A stretch of DNA of 64,000 bases from Phoebastria nigripes (lineage: Eukaryota > Chordata > Aves > Procellariiformes > Diomedeidae): contig JAYKAV010003266.1 of NCBI GenBank assembly GCA_035582835.1, positions 5,028,596-5,092,595 on the forward strand. The letters run 5' to 3'. Both the position numbers and the translations under genes were made by a program. This document shows positions 44,200 to 58,058 of the stretch, piece by piece. A model generated the notes under the pieces. It had not been told where the DNA came from. It saw only the letters and a list, made by a program, of their open reading frames with translations, and searched no databases. How positions within the stretch are numbered: the first letter of the stretch is position 1; each line of letters begins with the position of its first letter.

Positions 44200-47100
44200 G
44201 GGGGAATTTTAATGCTGGAGCAGGGGGGAACATCCTGTGCTAGGGTCTGAGGTTTGGTTGGAGCCACCTTATAGGCGCAAAGGGCTCAGGGAGCTGCAGC
44301 AGCCCTCATCGATGCTATGAGTTTGCCTGTTCTCTTGGCACACCAAGGGGTGCAGGGATGCTACCGCGCCTCCCCCTGTGCTGGGGACAGAGACTGGGCT
44401 GCCCACGGCGAGCGGGTTTGTGTTAGAGCCGTGTCCCACTGTGCTGTCCAGGCACACCATGGCACGTCCTCGGTCCCTGCTGCCTGGGGAGCTGTAATTA
44501 AGATCTAATGCTCGTTTGCTGCTGCCCAGGGGACAAAGCTGGGGCTGGAAGGAGCGGGTCAGCGTTCAGACTTTCCCATGGCACCATAAAGGACTCACAA
44601 ACAGAGGGAGCTCTTTCCGACCGCTCTGGCGCCTGGGAAAATTGCCTGGTTTGACGCAGACGCCCCGTTTCCGTGTCCGTCCCGGCCTCTCGCAGCCCCG
44701 AAATGCGGGTGGGCTCCACCACGCCCGNACCCGGCAGCTTTGCAGGGGGCTGGTGGGCTCAAAACACCCTGGCCGAGCTGCGGAGGGGGCCATGGTGGTG
44801 GGGTTTCTGCACCAGGACCCCCAGGAAGAGGCCCGAGGGGGCTGCAGGAAGAGGGCTGGAGGTGCTGGGCTGGCCGGCCCCGCTCACCGCAGCCACCGGC
44901 AGTGCCACGGGTGACGCACGGGCGACTCACAGGCGGCTGATGTAACCCCCGCCCCATATGCCAGCTCGCCCCATGTCCGAGTCACCATCCCCAGCCTCGT
45001 GGCAGGTTGTCACCGTGCGTCACCGGCCCGCGAGCCCCTTTGCTGTGACGCCCGCCCTAGCATGTGGCAAACGGCCAGCTGCACCCCGAGGACACCGCCA
45101 CCCAAAAAGCACCCGGCCAGGAGCGATCTTCGGTGACCCCGGCGGCTCCATCCTCTGCCCCAAGGTACCTTCACCCCACTGGGGTCATTCCCACCCGAGG
45201 GACTCAGGTGGAAACATCATCCCAAAAGTTTCCAGGAGGGCTGTGGTGGTCTGGGACACTGGTTGGGGTCCGTGGCTGGCACTGGTCCCCCCCTGTGTCC
45301 GCAGCTCCCTCCTGGCCTCTATTTCTGGCTGCGGGGGGAAGTACGGCGCAGGGGCCAGAGCCGGGGCGGAAAGTGAAGCGGTTTGGTTTCATCACCCGTA
45401 TCTTTTTGTTTGCTTTGCGAAAAGGCCGGTTTCTCATCCTAAAATTCAAAAAACCCAGCCGAGGTTGCTCTGTGCATCCCTTGCTCTAAACCTCCCGCCG
45501 CGGCGTGGGGAGGGCAGGGCCGCCACTCGCAGGGGGGGCGGGGGGGGGGGGAGATGTTCAGCCTCGAGCACTGCAAAAACCCAATTGCGGCACCATTTGC
45601 AGCGGCACAAAGCCGGAGCGCCCCGGGGGCCGCCGCCCCCCACCCCACCCCACCCCAGCACCGCCTTCCAGCAGCCGGGACGCTGGGTCCCCCCGGCCAT
45701 GGGGGAGGGGAGGAGAAGGGAGGGGAGGAGAAGGTGGGGGGAGGGCCAGCCGGCAGCTGCTTGCAGAGCCGGAGCCCGTTTCCTGCTCGTCCTCGCCCGG
45801 CTGCAAACAGCCCTGAGCCCCTCCCCACCCTCCCCGGGCTGTGCCTCAGTTTCCCCCTCCGAGAGGCTCTGAAGGTAAGTGGGGGGGTGGGGATGGGCAG
45901 AGCATCCCTGGGGGGTGGGGTGGGGGTCAGGGTCGTCCTGCTCCCCCACCCCGTGTCCTACCCCGCTCGGATGCGGGCACGGAGGGGACAGCATCCCGCC
46001 GGCCGGTCCCCTCCGCCCGCGGAGAGCATCGCTCCGGGCCCCGCCCTGCTGCGCAAGCTGGGGATGGGGGGGGGTGTTTGCCAAAACCGAGGGGTGATTT
46101 TGGGGTGCTGGGGTGAGGGTGGGGGGGCGCTCAGCCCCGCCGTGCCCATGTCCTGCGCGTCCCCGGGATGCCGAGCGGGGATGCTCGGTGGCGGGGTAGC
46201 GCTTTCTCTCCGGCTGCCCCCTCCCCAAAGCCTCTCCCGGGGGGCAGCGGTGTCCCCCCGCCCCGTCCTCACTGCTTTTCTCCTCCAGCCCCTGGGCTCT
46301 GCAGCCTCCGGGGACAAAGGGAAAAGAGAGGAGCCCCCGCTCCCAGTACCACCAGTGTTCCCAGTGCCGATTGGGATGGGGTGGGAAAAGCTTTGCTATA
46401 AGTGCTTTTCCCCCATCCCGACCCCTCTGCCCGGTGCAGGGGGAAGGATGCTGCATGAGCCCCCGGGAGCAAGCCCCAGCTGGGGATTCGGGGCTGTGCC
46501 CCATCCCGGGGCTGAGGTCAGGGGACATGTTCCCCAGCCCCTGTGCCTGGGGTGGATGAAGGCCTCAATACATTTGGGTAACTGAACCCGGGGTTCACCA
46601 CTGTACCCCAAGACACATCTCCTGCTGACCCCGCAGGGACAATTGTGGCTAGGGGCGAAGGAGAAGCAGGAGGAGGAAAAGGATGCGGGATGCGAAACCT
46701 GGCCGTGAGCAGACTTCCCCTCGTGCCGAAATTCGGCTGCAAGAGGCAGCAACCTCCGTGGGGCTGGTGCTGGGCAGGGGGGGAAAAGCTGAACAGCCAA
46801 AATAGGGGGAGCAGGTTTGCTCCCCCCCCAAATGTTGTCTCTGCCCAGGGCTCTGTGGAACATGACTGGGCTGTGGCTTGTGGATTCCCTGCAAAGGGCA
46901 ATGCCAAAATGCCCCGGAGAAGTGCCCACTTCTGCTTCCAGCAGCTGCAGGAGCTGAGGCTGGGACCTGCACCTCCGGGGGGGGATTTTGGCATGTGCTT
47001 TCCAGGGGGGGGTTTATGCACCCTTGAAAGTGAACCCCCTGCACCACGACACCCCATCCCTGCAGCTGCCAACCTCTGCCCCTCGCCAGTGCTGGTGGCA

Positions 47101-50100
47101 GGTTTGTCCCCTCTCCTTAGCCCTTCTTCCCGCAGCTCCATGCTGGGGGCTTGCTAAGGGGGGGCTCAGCCGAGGTGTACCCATGCACTCACATCCCCAG
47201 CTCAAACCAGAGGAGCCAACAGGGATTTTTCCCCTCTCTCCAAGGATTAAAACCCAGCCAAATTAAGGCAAGTTTCCATGGGGTCGGCCAAGGCGATCTC
47301 CCTGCCCGGTCCCATGCCTGGGATGTTTCTCGTGAGCACAGTAACACTGGGAAGAGCAGCGCCCGCTGCCTTCACTCCTTCCCAGCACCGGCCTGGCTCG
47401 GCCAGCGATCAAAAGCAGAATTTTTGACCAAGCCGTTGGACGGCCACAAGCAACCCTCCACCCTGCCTGCCGGCCTTGGGGCCATCCCTGAAGTTGCTGG
47501 AAGGACTTTCCCCAGGGTCCNGCCCAGCTCAGCAGCCCGGTCCGGGGTCTCCAAGCTGGATCCCAAACATGCTGGCAGCCGGCGCAGCGGCGAGGCAAAT
47601 GGCTCAGCTGGAAGGGGATCTGCTGCTCCTGGAAATCATCCCGGCTTTCATTAGCTCCGTATGGAGCCGTGTCCTTTCCCACCCCATTTCCACATGCCTG
47701 TGAGCTCACCAGCAGCCCAGCACCCCTGGGGCGGCTCCCCCCGCCATCTCCCAAGGGGCTGCTTCTGTCTCTGCAAGGGCAGGGGGGAGACCCCGACCTG
47801 CAAAGCGGGATGGGGTGTCCCTGCTCCAGGGATGCTCCACATGTGGGTGATGTCCTCGTAGGCTGCATGTCTGCAGCCACCCCGACCAGAGCCTTCATGA
47901 GCTGAGTCAGGGCNGGCTGCAACCCCCCCACCTCCTCCCTCCAGCTCGCAGGAGCAGTTTTAAAGGAAGAAACGCAAAAGGCGTTCATGAGGAGAGTGGA
48001 GCTGGAGGCAGCCTGGCTCAGTGCCGTGCCCTGCTTCGCTGGCACTGGCTTTTGTGGGCTGAAAGCTGTTTATTTGCATCAAACCTGCAGGAACTAAGTA
48101 TCCGTGGGTGTTTCTGTCCTTGCTTGCAATTGTTGGGGGGGTTCAAGCATGCCAAAGGGCACATGGTGTGCCAGCATGAGCATCGTTTCCGTAGGAAACT
48201 TGGTGTAACACAAGGCTTGTTGTTCTGCCTCCTCTGAGCCTCCCTGCCAAAGCGCTGATGCTGGAAAGCTTTCCTGGGCAGCGTGTTTCCCTCAGCATCG
48301 TGCCTAGTAGGAATCGAGGCCTTGAGATGGTTTTTTTTTTGGAGCTGGGGGCTGGTGATGCTGGAGTGGGTGCTCCCAGCCCGGGCAGCTGCCTCTGCCC
48401 CATCGCCCTGGGGCTGCTGCATGGTGGCCTTGGCAGGCGCCAGTGCAGTAACGTGAGCTCCCAGGGGAAAACCCATCGTGCCCGGGCAGCACGGGGCACT
48501 GGAGCCTGGCCAGCCAGCACGGCTGCCTGGGCAGCCTCCGGCGGGAGGAGGATGGGTGGCTGGTGGGACAGCATGCCTGCATTCTCCGGTGAGCTTTGCA
48601 GTGCTGCCTCAGTTTCCCCAGGCTCCTCATTCTGTCCCGCTGGCAGGGCCAGAGGGCTGGCATCGCTCGGGGGAAGAGCAGAAATCTATTCCCGGGTCTC
48701 ACAGCCGCGCCACGAATGCATCGGTCGTGTCGTCTGTCCCCATGCTGCCACTTTGGGGATCGGTGGGTGCCTGCTCCCGCTCCGGCCTGGCTGGATGCTT
48801 TATCCTTGTGTCTGTCCAGGAAGGAAGAGGTTAAAATGCCGGGATTTCCTGGCTGTGATGCTCGGGAGGGAAGGTGACCTGCAGAAGTGCTTTGCATCCT
48901 CTGTGGCTCCAGCTGGCCTTGCAAAGTGCTGTGCTGGTATCAGAAGCTGCTGGAGCGAGACCGAACTTGAAACCTAGCTAGAATTTGGGCTTTCCAGCTG
49001 AAATTTAAGCCCAGGCTTAAATGCCTCCTTTCCCCTGCCCCACCGAGGGCAGCTTAGCTCGGACGCAGCGTCCTTCCCCCTCCGGCCCCTGCTGCGGGGC
49101 CAGCTGCCGCCTTCAGGGTGCCGCCGTGTGCCCGACAGTAACGCTGAGCGGCGAGAGGGCAAAGAGCAATGGTTCAAAGGTAGGAGCGCTCCNGTTTCCC
49201 GAGCCTTTCCACCGGTTCCTCCTTGGCAGCGCTGCTGGCTGCTTTGCCGGGCTGGGGGAGGCTTTCCCAGCCCTGGGGCTTGGCGACAACGGCCAGAAAG
49301 GGCAAAGCTTTGTGCTTCGTTCTCGAGCTGGCAAGACAGAGGGTGGCATTGGGACGGTGCTGGGGGGACGGTGCCAGGAGCGGGGAGGCAGATGCAAGGA
49401 GTGTTGGTCCCCTGGAAGATGCCAGGGACAGGGGGGTTTTGGGGTGCCCACGGGGGGATGCACTGCAGCCCTCCTCCCGCAGGTTCCCTGGCGTGATGGG
49501 GCCATTCGTACGGTGGTTTGGCTTTTTTTGGTTTCCCCACGGGTGCTTCCTCTGTGCTAATCTGCTTCCGCCCCACTCTGGGGGGGTGGCAGATGTGGAG
49601 GTCGGGGGGAAGTCACCCCACTCTGGTTGCAAAAGCCAGGTTGGCAGGATGGCTCCAATCCTGCTCCCTCCTGCCCCAGGGCTGGGTCTTGCTGGTTTTT
49701 GGGGCAGCTGCGGTTTGTCCCTGTGGCCGGGACCCCCCTCTCCGTTCCTCCTTCAGCGAGGCTGAGGGTGAAGAGGAAGGAAGCAGCATCTTAGCTCCAA
49801 AACACTTTGCTCTGCTCTCGGCTGCTGCAGGTACACGCTGTATGGAGGAAGCTGCTTGCTGCCACCACAGCCCTCTCCGTCCCCTCCCCTGACGTCACCG
49901 CGGCAGGGTGACACCGTGGCTCACTGGGTGCAGCACCCAGGGGAGGCTCCGCCAGCCGCTGCTGGAAAGGGCCCCTATTTCGGCGACACCATCACCCAAC
50001 AACACCCCAGGCTGGGAAACCTTGTGCCGAGACACCAGGTCTGGTATTGGATGGGTTTGAGGATGGGGGTCCAGGAGGGTCCCCCCCCTGCTTATCTCTG

Positions 50101-50114
50101 TCGTCCCTTGCCAG
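44200..50114. other. GC-rich stretch between the LRMP/IRAG2-like gene and MICAL1 coding sequence
   Basis: No coding exon is recognised on either strand. Long frames exist (for example minus 47263-48045 and both strands at 45446-46585), but they overlap each other, lack family similarity and come from high GC. A CpG-rich block at about 45440-45880 ends at a clean GTAAGT donor (45875) and could be a MICAL1 non-coding first exon. Guanine runs occur at 45532-45538 and 45540-45551. The acceptor CCCTTGCCAG ending at 50114 opens the MICAL1 start exon. Confidence 0.4.
45440..45874 (+). promoter_or_regulatory. MICAL1: Candidate MICAL1 promoter and non-coding first exon
   Basis: A CpG-rich, G-run-containing block ends in GGCTCTGAAG followed by GTAAGT at 45875, the best donor upstream of the MICAL1 start exon. 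The assignment to MICAL1 is by position only; the donor could serve another transcript. Confidence 0.3.
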
Positions 50115-50132
50115 GCTGCTGGGTGAAGCGGG

Positions 50133-53100
50133 ATGAGTGTGCCGGCCGACGAGCCGGGCAACCCGGCCCATGCCATCTTCGAGAGGTTCCTGCGTGCCGG
50201 GGAGTGCCAGGAGGTGCTGGGCTGCTTCGGGGAGCTGTGCCAGCGGCTGGGGCTGCAGGGCAGCGGGCTGCAGCTCTACCATGGCCTCAAGGCTGCCCTC
50301 AACTACTGGAGTGCCAAGGCCCTGTGGAGCAAGCTGGATAAGAAAGCCGGGCACAGGGACTACGACCAGGGCACAGCCTGTGCCAGCACCAAGGTACTGG
50401 GGACACTGGGTGCAGGGTTTGGGTCCCTCCTTGCCCTGTGTCCTTGTCCCTGGGGTGAGAGCATCCCTTGGGGCACCCTGGCCCCCACCCCAGGAGAACA
50501 CGGGATGTGCCAGGCAGGAGGTTAATGGGGTTTAATGGGACAGGGTGTTAATTAGCGCCGCTCCCCTCCCCATGACGTGATGCCACCTCGGTGCCACCCA
50601 GCCAGCGGCGTCCTTCCTCCTCTCAGCTGCTCCTCGCTGGGGACATCCCATGGGGGACTGCAAAGGGGCAGAGGGACCTGCCGAGCCCTTTTTGGGGGAC
50701 AGGAGCATGCCGGGGTAGGATGTCCCCCTGTCCCAGAGCTGATGGCTTTTGTCCCCANTGCTGATGCCCCGTTGTCCCCCCAGCCCTGTGCAGGGGCTGG
50801 CAGGAGATGAAACCCGAGTCCTGGTTTTGAGCCTGTTGCTGGTGAAATCTCCCGGTTCCTGGGCTGCAGCAGGCAGGACGTGCGCACCTTATCTCACCGA
50901 GCACTTTAATTGCTGCCATTGCCCTGTGCAATAGCAAGGTTCAGGCAGCCGGGGAGGCGGGGGGCACCTCACAGGGCCCCCCACTTTGCAGGGAGAAGCA
51001 GTGCTCACAGCCCAGGGAAAAAGGGGAATAGAGGGGAGGGTCAGATCCTGACCCGGGGAAGGGGGGAGATGCTACCCGTGGTGGTACTGAGCTCCCTGGG
51101 GATGTACCCAAACCCCTGCTCTTGGGGGGGTGCCCCGTCCCCTTCACGCCACCCGTCCCCTTCGCAGTGCCTGGTGGTGGGGGCCGGGCCCTGCGGGCTG
51201 CGGGCGGCCATCGAGCTGGCGCTGCTGGGCGCCCGCGTGGTGCTGCTGGAGAAGCGGGATTCCTTCTCCCGCAACAACGTCCTGCACCTCTGGCCCTTCA
51301 CCATCCATGACCTGCGGGCGCTGGGTGCCAAGAAGTTTTATGGCCGCTTCTGCACCGGCACGCTGGACCACATCAGTGAGTTTTGGGGGGGGGGGCCAAG
51401 CTCTGCACCCCCAGGGTTCCCCAACTGTGGGGAGCCCAGGGACCGAGGGGTGCAGCCCTGAGTGCCCCCTCTCCCCCTCCCAGGTATCCGGCAGCTCCAG
51501 CTGATCCTGCTGAAGGTGGCTCTGCTCCTGGGGGTGGAGGTGCACATCAACGTGCAGTTCAAGGGCCTCGTCCCCCCCGCGGGCAAGGCGGGCGGACAGG
51601 GTAAGGCATCGCTGCGGGGCGGGTGGCATCCCCGAGGACAAGGACAGGGCTGCGGGTGGCCTCTCTGAGCCCCTCAGTCCCTCTGCTAGCTCGGGGTATG
51701 CCTTTTTAGGGGGGGATGAGGTGCAACCCTCTCCCCTCACCCCGGAGCAGGTCCCAGCTGAGACCCAGCACGCTCGTGACCATCCCTCTCCCTGCAGGTG
51801 GCTGGCGGGCTGTGCTGCAGCCTGGCTCCTCTCCCCTCAGCCACTACGAGTTCGATGTCCTCATCTCAGCCGGTGGCGGCAAATTTGTCCCCGAAGGTGA
51901 CAGCAGTGGGTCCCTGCACCCCCGGAACCGGTATGGGGGGCTGAGTGGGGGCTCACACCTCTCCCATCCCGCAGGGTTCAAGCGGAAGGAGACGCGGGGG
52001 AAGCTGGCCATCGGCATCACCACCAACTTCATCAACCGCCACAGCCGGGCCGAGGTGGAGGTGGCCGAGATCAGCGGCGTGGCCCGAATCTACAACCAGA
52101 AGTTCTTCCAAAACCTCTACAACAAAACAGGTCGGTGGTCCCGGCCCTGGCGTGGGGGGTGCCAGGGGTCTCCATCCCTCCCCCAGTACAACTGGAGGCT
52201 CAGCCCTGGGATGTCCCTTGTGTGATGGGATGCATGTCCCCGCATGATGCCCCATTGCAGGGGACATTTGGTGGCTGAGCCCGGTGCGGGGGCTCCCTGT
52301 GGCCGTGGCTCTGCCCCATGGCTCAGCTCAGCCCCTTCCCCATCACCAGGCATCGACCTGGAAAACATTGTCTACTACAAGGATGACACTCACTATTTCG
52401 TCATGACGGCCAAGAAGCAGAGCCTGCTCAAGAAGGGGGTCATCCTCCAGGTAAGGAGGACGGGATCTGGCCCTGGGATCCCATAGCGATGGGCGGCTGA
52501 AAGCTTGGAGGGTGGGATGCAAATCACGGGTGCTGGTTTGACTGTGCACCCCTGGGATGGTGGGGGCTTCGGCAGCCGTTGCCTGTGGCGGTGTCCTGTG
52601 CCGGGGGAAAAATCTCCTTTTGGGGGGCTCACAGCCCCAAGCCCGGTGGCACGGCTTCACCCCGGAGCTGGCTGCACCCAGGCTGGAGGGCAAACACCAT
52701 CTCCCACATCCCGGCCGGCTTCACCCCATCCCCATCCCCGCAGGACAAAGCGGACATCGAGAGCCTCCTGTCCCCGGAGAACGTGAACCGGGATGCCCTC
52801 CTCAGCTACGCCAAAGAAGCTGCCAACTTCTCCACCAACTACCGCCTGCCCGAGCTGGAGTTTGCCCTCAATCACCAGGACCTGCCGGATGTCGACATGT
52901 TCGACTTCACCTGCATGACGCGCTCGGAGAACGCGGCGCTGGTGCGGGAGCACAACGGGGCCCGTCTGCTCCTCGGGCTAGTGGGCGACTGCTTGGTGGA
53001 GGTGAGGGTCCCCCTTGCAGCACCACCGCGTGCCTCAGTTTCCCCCCTCCCTGCGAGATGCGTTGGTCGCAATATATTCCCCCTCCCTGAGCGCTTCTCG

Positions 53101-56100
53101 TCCCGACTGCCCGGTGCACCCCATCCATGGGGGCAGGCTCCCCAAGTCCCGGTAGCAGGATGCTTTGGTGGGGTTATCCCCATCCCCGGCCTCATCAGAG
53201 ATCTGAGGGGGGGGTTCAGGGTGGAGGAGCAGCCCAGCTCCTCCCCAGACGCATCCACACCGGCGGCAGCATCAGCTCAGCCGTGGGGCCGTGGAGGAGA
53301 TGGCTGCCCGTCCACTCCCTGCGCGTCCCGCCGCCGCTCCCCGCTTTCATCCCTGGCCAAGCCCAGCAGCTCCCTGCCTCCTCCCAGCCGCCCCGACCGG
53401 CCACGCGGCTCCAGCCCCGTCTCTCTCTGCCTTTCCCTTCGCAGCCCTTCTGGCCGCTGGGCACCGGCGTGGCCAGGGGCTTCCTTGCCGCCTTCGACGC
53501 AGCGTGGATGGTGCGGCGGTGGGCGGCTGGGACCCCCCCGCTGGAGGTGCTGGCCGAGAGGTGAGTGTCCCCATCCAGGTGGGCTAGTCCTGGACCGGGC
53601 AAGGATTGTGGCACTGAGCCCAGCCCTGTCCCTTGCACCCAGGGAGAGCATCTACCAGCACCTCTCGCAGACCTCCCCGGACAACACCAACAAGAACATC
53701 AGCCAGTACAGCATCGACCCGGCCACACGCTACCCCAACATCAACCTGCAGGCCATCAAAGCCAGCCAGGTACCTGGCCCAGGTCCTGCCATGGGACAGC
53801 CATCCAGCCCAGCCTCCCCGGCAGTCAGGGTGACACCAATTTTCACAGTCCCCTGTCCCCAAAGGCTGCGAGGCTGAAGCTGTTGGTCCCCAGGGCATTT
53901 AATTGTCTGTTGCAGATGCGGGTGGTTCTGGGGAGGTGTGGGGGTGGCCGGGTGTCCCCCTTGCTGGGGTCAGCTCCCTGCGCTGGCTCTGTGCAGGTGG
54001 TGACCTGCCACCGGCATGTCCCCATCGGCAGGTCCGGGACCTCTACCTCGTGGGCATGGTGGAGGTGGACCACAAGAGGAAGAGCGACAACCGGCTCAGC
54101 ACCGGTAGGAGCTACCGGTCCTGCCCCAGCCCCCCCAGCGCCAGGACCTCCCATTCCTCCCGGCAGCCCATGCCAGAGCGGCTCCTGCCCTGATTTTCCT
54201 CCCCATCCTTCTTTTCTCGAGCCCTGGCCGGTGTCCAGCTGACCGCCACGCTCCTCCCAGCAGCGGCTGCGTTTCCATCCCGGTGGCACCGCTGGTTTCC
54301 GTTCCCTCTGCCCACGGCCCCTGTGGGGACACAGCCCCCCAGCTGCCTTCCTGGGGGGGAGGCTGTTCCCCTCCTTCTTGCCCACACTGATGCTGAGCCA
54401 CGAAATATTGATGGATGCTTTATCAACCCTCGGGGGGTGGTTGCATGGCAAAGGGGGGGGTCTCCTGTCACTCCCAGGGGACCTCTTCCCCTCTAAAGCA
54501 CTGATGTTGGGAGGGGGGAGTGGGCTGGGGGGGGGAGTTGTCCCCTGCCTCTTTGGGATGGGGACACGTGTGCTGCCTCCCCAGCGGTCTCCGGAGACGC
54601 CTACGAGGAGCTGCTGAGCTGGTGCCAGGCCAGCACGGCCGGGTACCGCGGTGTGGCGGTGACCGACTTCACCACCTCCTGGACCAGCGGCTTGGCCCTC
54701 TGCGCCCTCGTCCACTGCTTCCGCCCCGACCTGGTGTGAGTGCCTGGGACTCCCCCAGGACCCCCCACCCTGCAGAGCCCACCCTGATGGCACCCGTCTC
54801 TCCCCACAGGGACTTTGACTCCGTGGACCCCCAGGATCCCATCCGGACCCACCAGATGATACTGGACATGGCGGAGCAGGAGCTGGGCATCCAGCCCGTC
54901 CTCTCCAGTGCTGAGATGGCCACCATGGCAGAGCCCGACCGCCTGGGGCTCATCACCTACCTCAGCCAGTTTTATGAAGCTTTCAAGACTTCTCCAGGTG
55001 TGAGATTTGGGAGGGGGTTTATCCCACCCCAAGCCCCACCGGGGCTGGCTGGGTGCCCCCCCTTGTAGGGGTTGGGTCTCACCAGCATGGCCGTGTCCCC
55101 TGTGTGCAGAGGCAGAGGAGGTCAGCAAGAAGCCACTGTCTCCCCGGGGCACGCGAGGGGCCATCCTCTTCCTCAGCAAGCTGCAGAAGAGCCGGAACCT
55201 GACAAACAAGCGCACCCAGGTGAGGGCCCCCCCCAACCCGGACCCTTGTGACACCCCAAAACCATGGCCCCCTCCCCATCCTAGCTGCTCCCTTTGCATT
55301 TGCAGGACAGTGCCCAGAAGGATACTGAGGCCAAGAGGAGCCGCAGGGACNCCGAGGTGGGTCTGCCCCGGGCGCCTCGAGGGATGCTCTGCCGGGGTGC
55401 AGCCGTCCCGGGGAGAGAGCGGGGGGCTGATCCCCCTCCTCGGGTTGCTCGTAGCTGGACGCGGGACTGGATGAAGACACTCTGGACAGTGCCCACGAGC
55501 CGCCGCAAACCACCACGATGGATCCAGGGCAGGTCAGTCCTCGTGTCACCCTGGGGTGGGGGGTCCAGCTCCGGGTGGGTGGGTGCTTGGGGGGCACCGG
55601 CGGCTGGTGGGGCCGAGCCAAGGGCTGGGACCGGTGCTGCGCAAGCGAACGCCCACGGGCTCCTGGCTCCTCCCTGCCTGTTTCCTGACCCAACTGGTTT
55701 TCTGGAGCCAAGACCTGCCACTCCCTCACTGGTGCCAGCAACCCCGTCCCGAGCACCCAGACCCACCTCTGCAAGAGGGGCAAAGCCACCCGTCCTCCCC
55801 CCCACGTCCCCAAACCTCCTGGGCTGCTGGCAAAGCCCCGGGGCAGGGTGGGTGCCAGCCCCAGGTGCCACCCCAGCCTGTCCTCTCCCCCCGCAGCCAC
55901 CGGCCCGCGGGGAGAGCAGCGACGCCTGCTACTTCTGCGGCCGCCGCGTCTACATCTTGGAACGAGCCAGTGCCGAGGGACGCTTCTTCCACCGCGGCTG
56001 CTTCCAGTGCTGGCGGTGCGGGGCCACCCTGCGCCTGGGTGACTACGCCTTCGACGAGGAGGACGGTGAGGCGGATTTTGGGGAGAGGGGATGCTCAGGG

Positions 56101-58058
56101 CAAGGCTTCTCCACCTTGACGGTCGTCACAGGGCTTTGGGGCCCCCCCCAGGTCATTTTTACTGCTCGCTTCACTACCCCAATCCACCCAGCATGGACCT
56201 GCCCCAGGACGAGCTCCCAGCGCTGCCCGATGGGGTAAGTCACCATAAATCCCCATAGATGATGGGGGAAAGGCAGAAGGTGGAGGGGGATACTCGGGCA
56301 CGGCCCCGTGCTGCATCACCCCTCCGCCACTGGCTCTGCCCTAGGATGCCGCTGCTGCCCGTCCACCCTCGGATGCTGGGAGCCCATGTGTGTCCTCCAA
56401 GGAGGGGGCACCCAGTCCCCTGCAGCCCCCACCAGCCGCCCTACAGCCAGGGGGAGAGCCTGGGGCAGTGGAGGATGCTGTGGATGCTGGTGACATGGAG
56501 GAGCAGGAGCTGCCGGCACAGCCCGGAGGGGATGCAAGGGAGGAGGAAGGTCCCGGACCGGAGCCCCGAGGGGTGTCAGAGGAGGGTGAGGAGAGCGGGG
56601 GCAGGAGGAAGATAGTCCTCACGCCCCTGGAGAAGCTCAAGCTGTCCACGCTGAACCTCACCAGTGAAGCGGAGCCTGAGCCGCCGCCAAAGCCAGCTCG
56701 TCTGCGGCTCCAAGCAGCACCCGAGGCCCTCCCTGCCCCGTGGCGGGGACAAGGCGCCTGGGAGGAGGAGGAGGAAATGGCTGTGGAGGAAGGTAGGTGG
56801 CTGCAAGCTAGAGTGTCCGGCCAAGCAGGGCTGTGGGTCCCTCTGGTACCCTGCCATGCCCCATGGCTTGCTTGTGAAGCACCAGCCCGAAATGGCTCTT
56901 TTCTTGGGGCAGCTTTGGAGGAGAGTGACAGCGAGGAAGAGGAGAAGGAGGAGGAAGGCACAGACCTTGGCATCATGGCAGAGTCGGTGAGTGCTTTCCC
57001 CAAGCAGCGGTGGCCCCACCAGCCCGGGTAGTGGCTGGGGCTCTTGCTGGTGTCTCCTCTCACTGAGGCATTGGGTCCTGGGTGCTGCTGGGGCAGGAGG
57101 TGCCTGGCACAGGGACTGACCCCCCTGCCCGTGCCACCGTCCCTTTGCAGTGTCTGGACCTGGGGGAAGAGGAGAAATACCCCACCTGGAAGCGCACGCT
57201 GACCCGCCGGGCCAGGGAAGCCCAGATGAAGCGGTTCTGCAAAGCCCAGGTAGCCCCACGGGGGAGAGCCAGGTCCCCAGCCTGGCACTGTCCCCCGTCC
57301 CCTCCATCCCGCTGCCGGTGGCCATGCGCCGGGAGGTGCCGGCCCATGGGCGAGCGCTGCCCTTCCCTCGCAGGCCATCCAGAGGCGGCTGGAGGAGATC
57401 GAGGTGACCTTCCGGGAGCTGGAGCAGCAGGGCATCAAGCTGGAGAAGTTACTCCGGGATGAGGACGGTAAGGCCAGGGTGGACAGGGCACCATGATGCC
57501 CACGTCCAGGGGGGTCTGTGCCCTGCTCATGTCCCCTCCACCACCCCGCAGGCACCCCGGCCGACCAGAAGACGCAGTGGATGAACCAGCTGCTGTACCT
57601 GGTCCAGAAGAAGAACAGCCTCATGTCCGAGGAGTCGGACCTCATGATCGCGTAAGGCTTGGGGGGATGCTCCCCGGGCAGTGCGGGGGCTTGGCTCACC
57701 CCAGGCCCCCCGAGCCCAGCACCCAGCACCCCCCTTCCCTCCCCACAGGGTGCAAGAGCTGAAGCTGGAGGAGCAGCAGTGGCAGCTCGACCAGAAGCTC
57801 CGGTGCTACATGAACAGGGAGGGTGAGCGCTGGCACATGCNGGGGGCGGGGGTCTCTGTTCATGGTGGGGGGAGCATGGCCGGTGCTGTGGCCCACCCAG
57901 CCCTACTCCAGCCCCCTGCTCCCACAGAATCCCTGAAGACACCCGAGGATCGCACGGCCGAGCAGGAGATCCTGGTGCAGCTGCTGGAGGTGGTGAACAA
58001 GCGCAACGTCCTCATCCACATCCAGGAGGAGAAGCGGCTCAGCGAGCTGCAGGCCTGA
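50133..58058 (+). CDS. MICAL1: F-actin-methionine sulfoxide oxidase MICAL1
   Basis: Cytosolic FAD/NADPH monooxygenase that oxidises actin Met residues and disassembles filaments. Exons: 50133-50393, 51168-51375, 51484-51600, 51798-51896, 51975-52130, 52350-52450, 52744-53001, 53445-53560, 53643-53769, 54032-54104, 54585-54735, 54810-54997, 55110-55219, 55306-55356, 55455-55532, 55897-56065, 56152-56234, 56345-56792, 56913-56986, 57151-57249, 57374-57467, 57552-57651, 57749-57822 and 57928-58058. All are in phase; 1121 aa (human 1067). FAD domain 1-485: dinucleotide motif GAGPCG at 92-97, [43 protein letters not shown] domain about 508-612. LIM domain about 709-766 ([20 protein letters not shown]). 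Two acidic runs lie near 925 and 940. The C-terminal bMERB Rab-binding coiled coil spans about 957-1121 and in MICALs holds the enzyme auto-inhibited. The start is the first ATG after the acceptor at 50114. The N at 55351 affects one residue only. Confidence 0.96.

Noticed and set aside
45446..46585. Frames of about 340-360 codons on both strands
   Set aside because: Both strands are open across the same CpG-rich block, with Gly/Pro/Arg-rich translations and no domain. This is typical of GC-driven chance frames.
47263..48476. Minus-strand frames of 260 and 152 codons in the MICAL1 upstream region
   Set aside because: No recognisable protein, no supporting splice sites and interrupted by an N at 47914.
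43759..53045. Isolated copies of the MIR core TGCCTCAGTTTCCC at 43759, 45842, 48605 and 53031
   Set aside because: Only the 14-base core is present, with no flanking MIR blocks in order. Too little to call repeats, though the recurrence fits scattered old SINE debris.
56341..57942. A 533-codon minus-strand open frame
   Set aside because: It lies antisense to in-phase MICAL1 exons and their introns, is Ser/Pro/Gly-rich and matches no family. It is a by-product of high GC and the codon bias of the sense gene.
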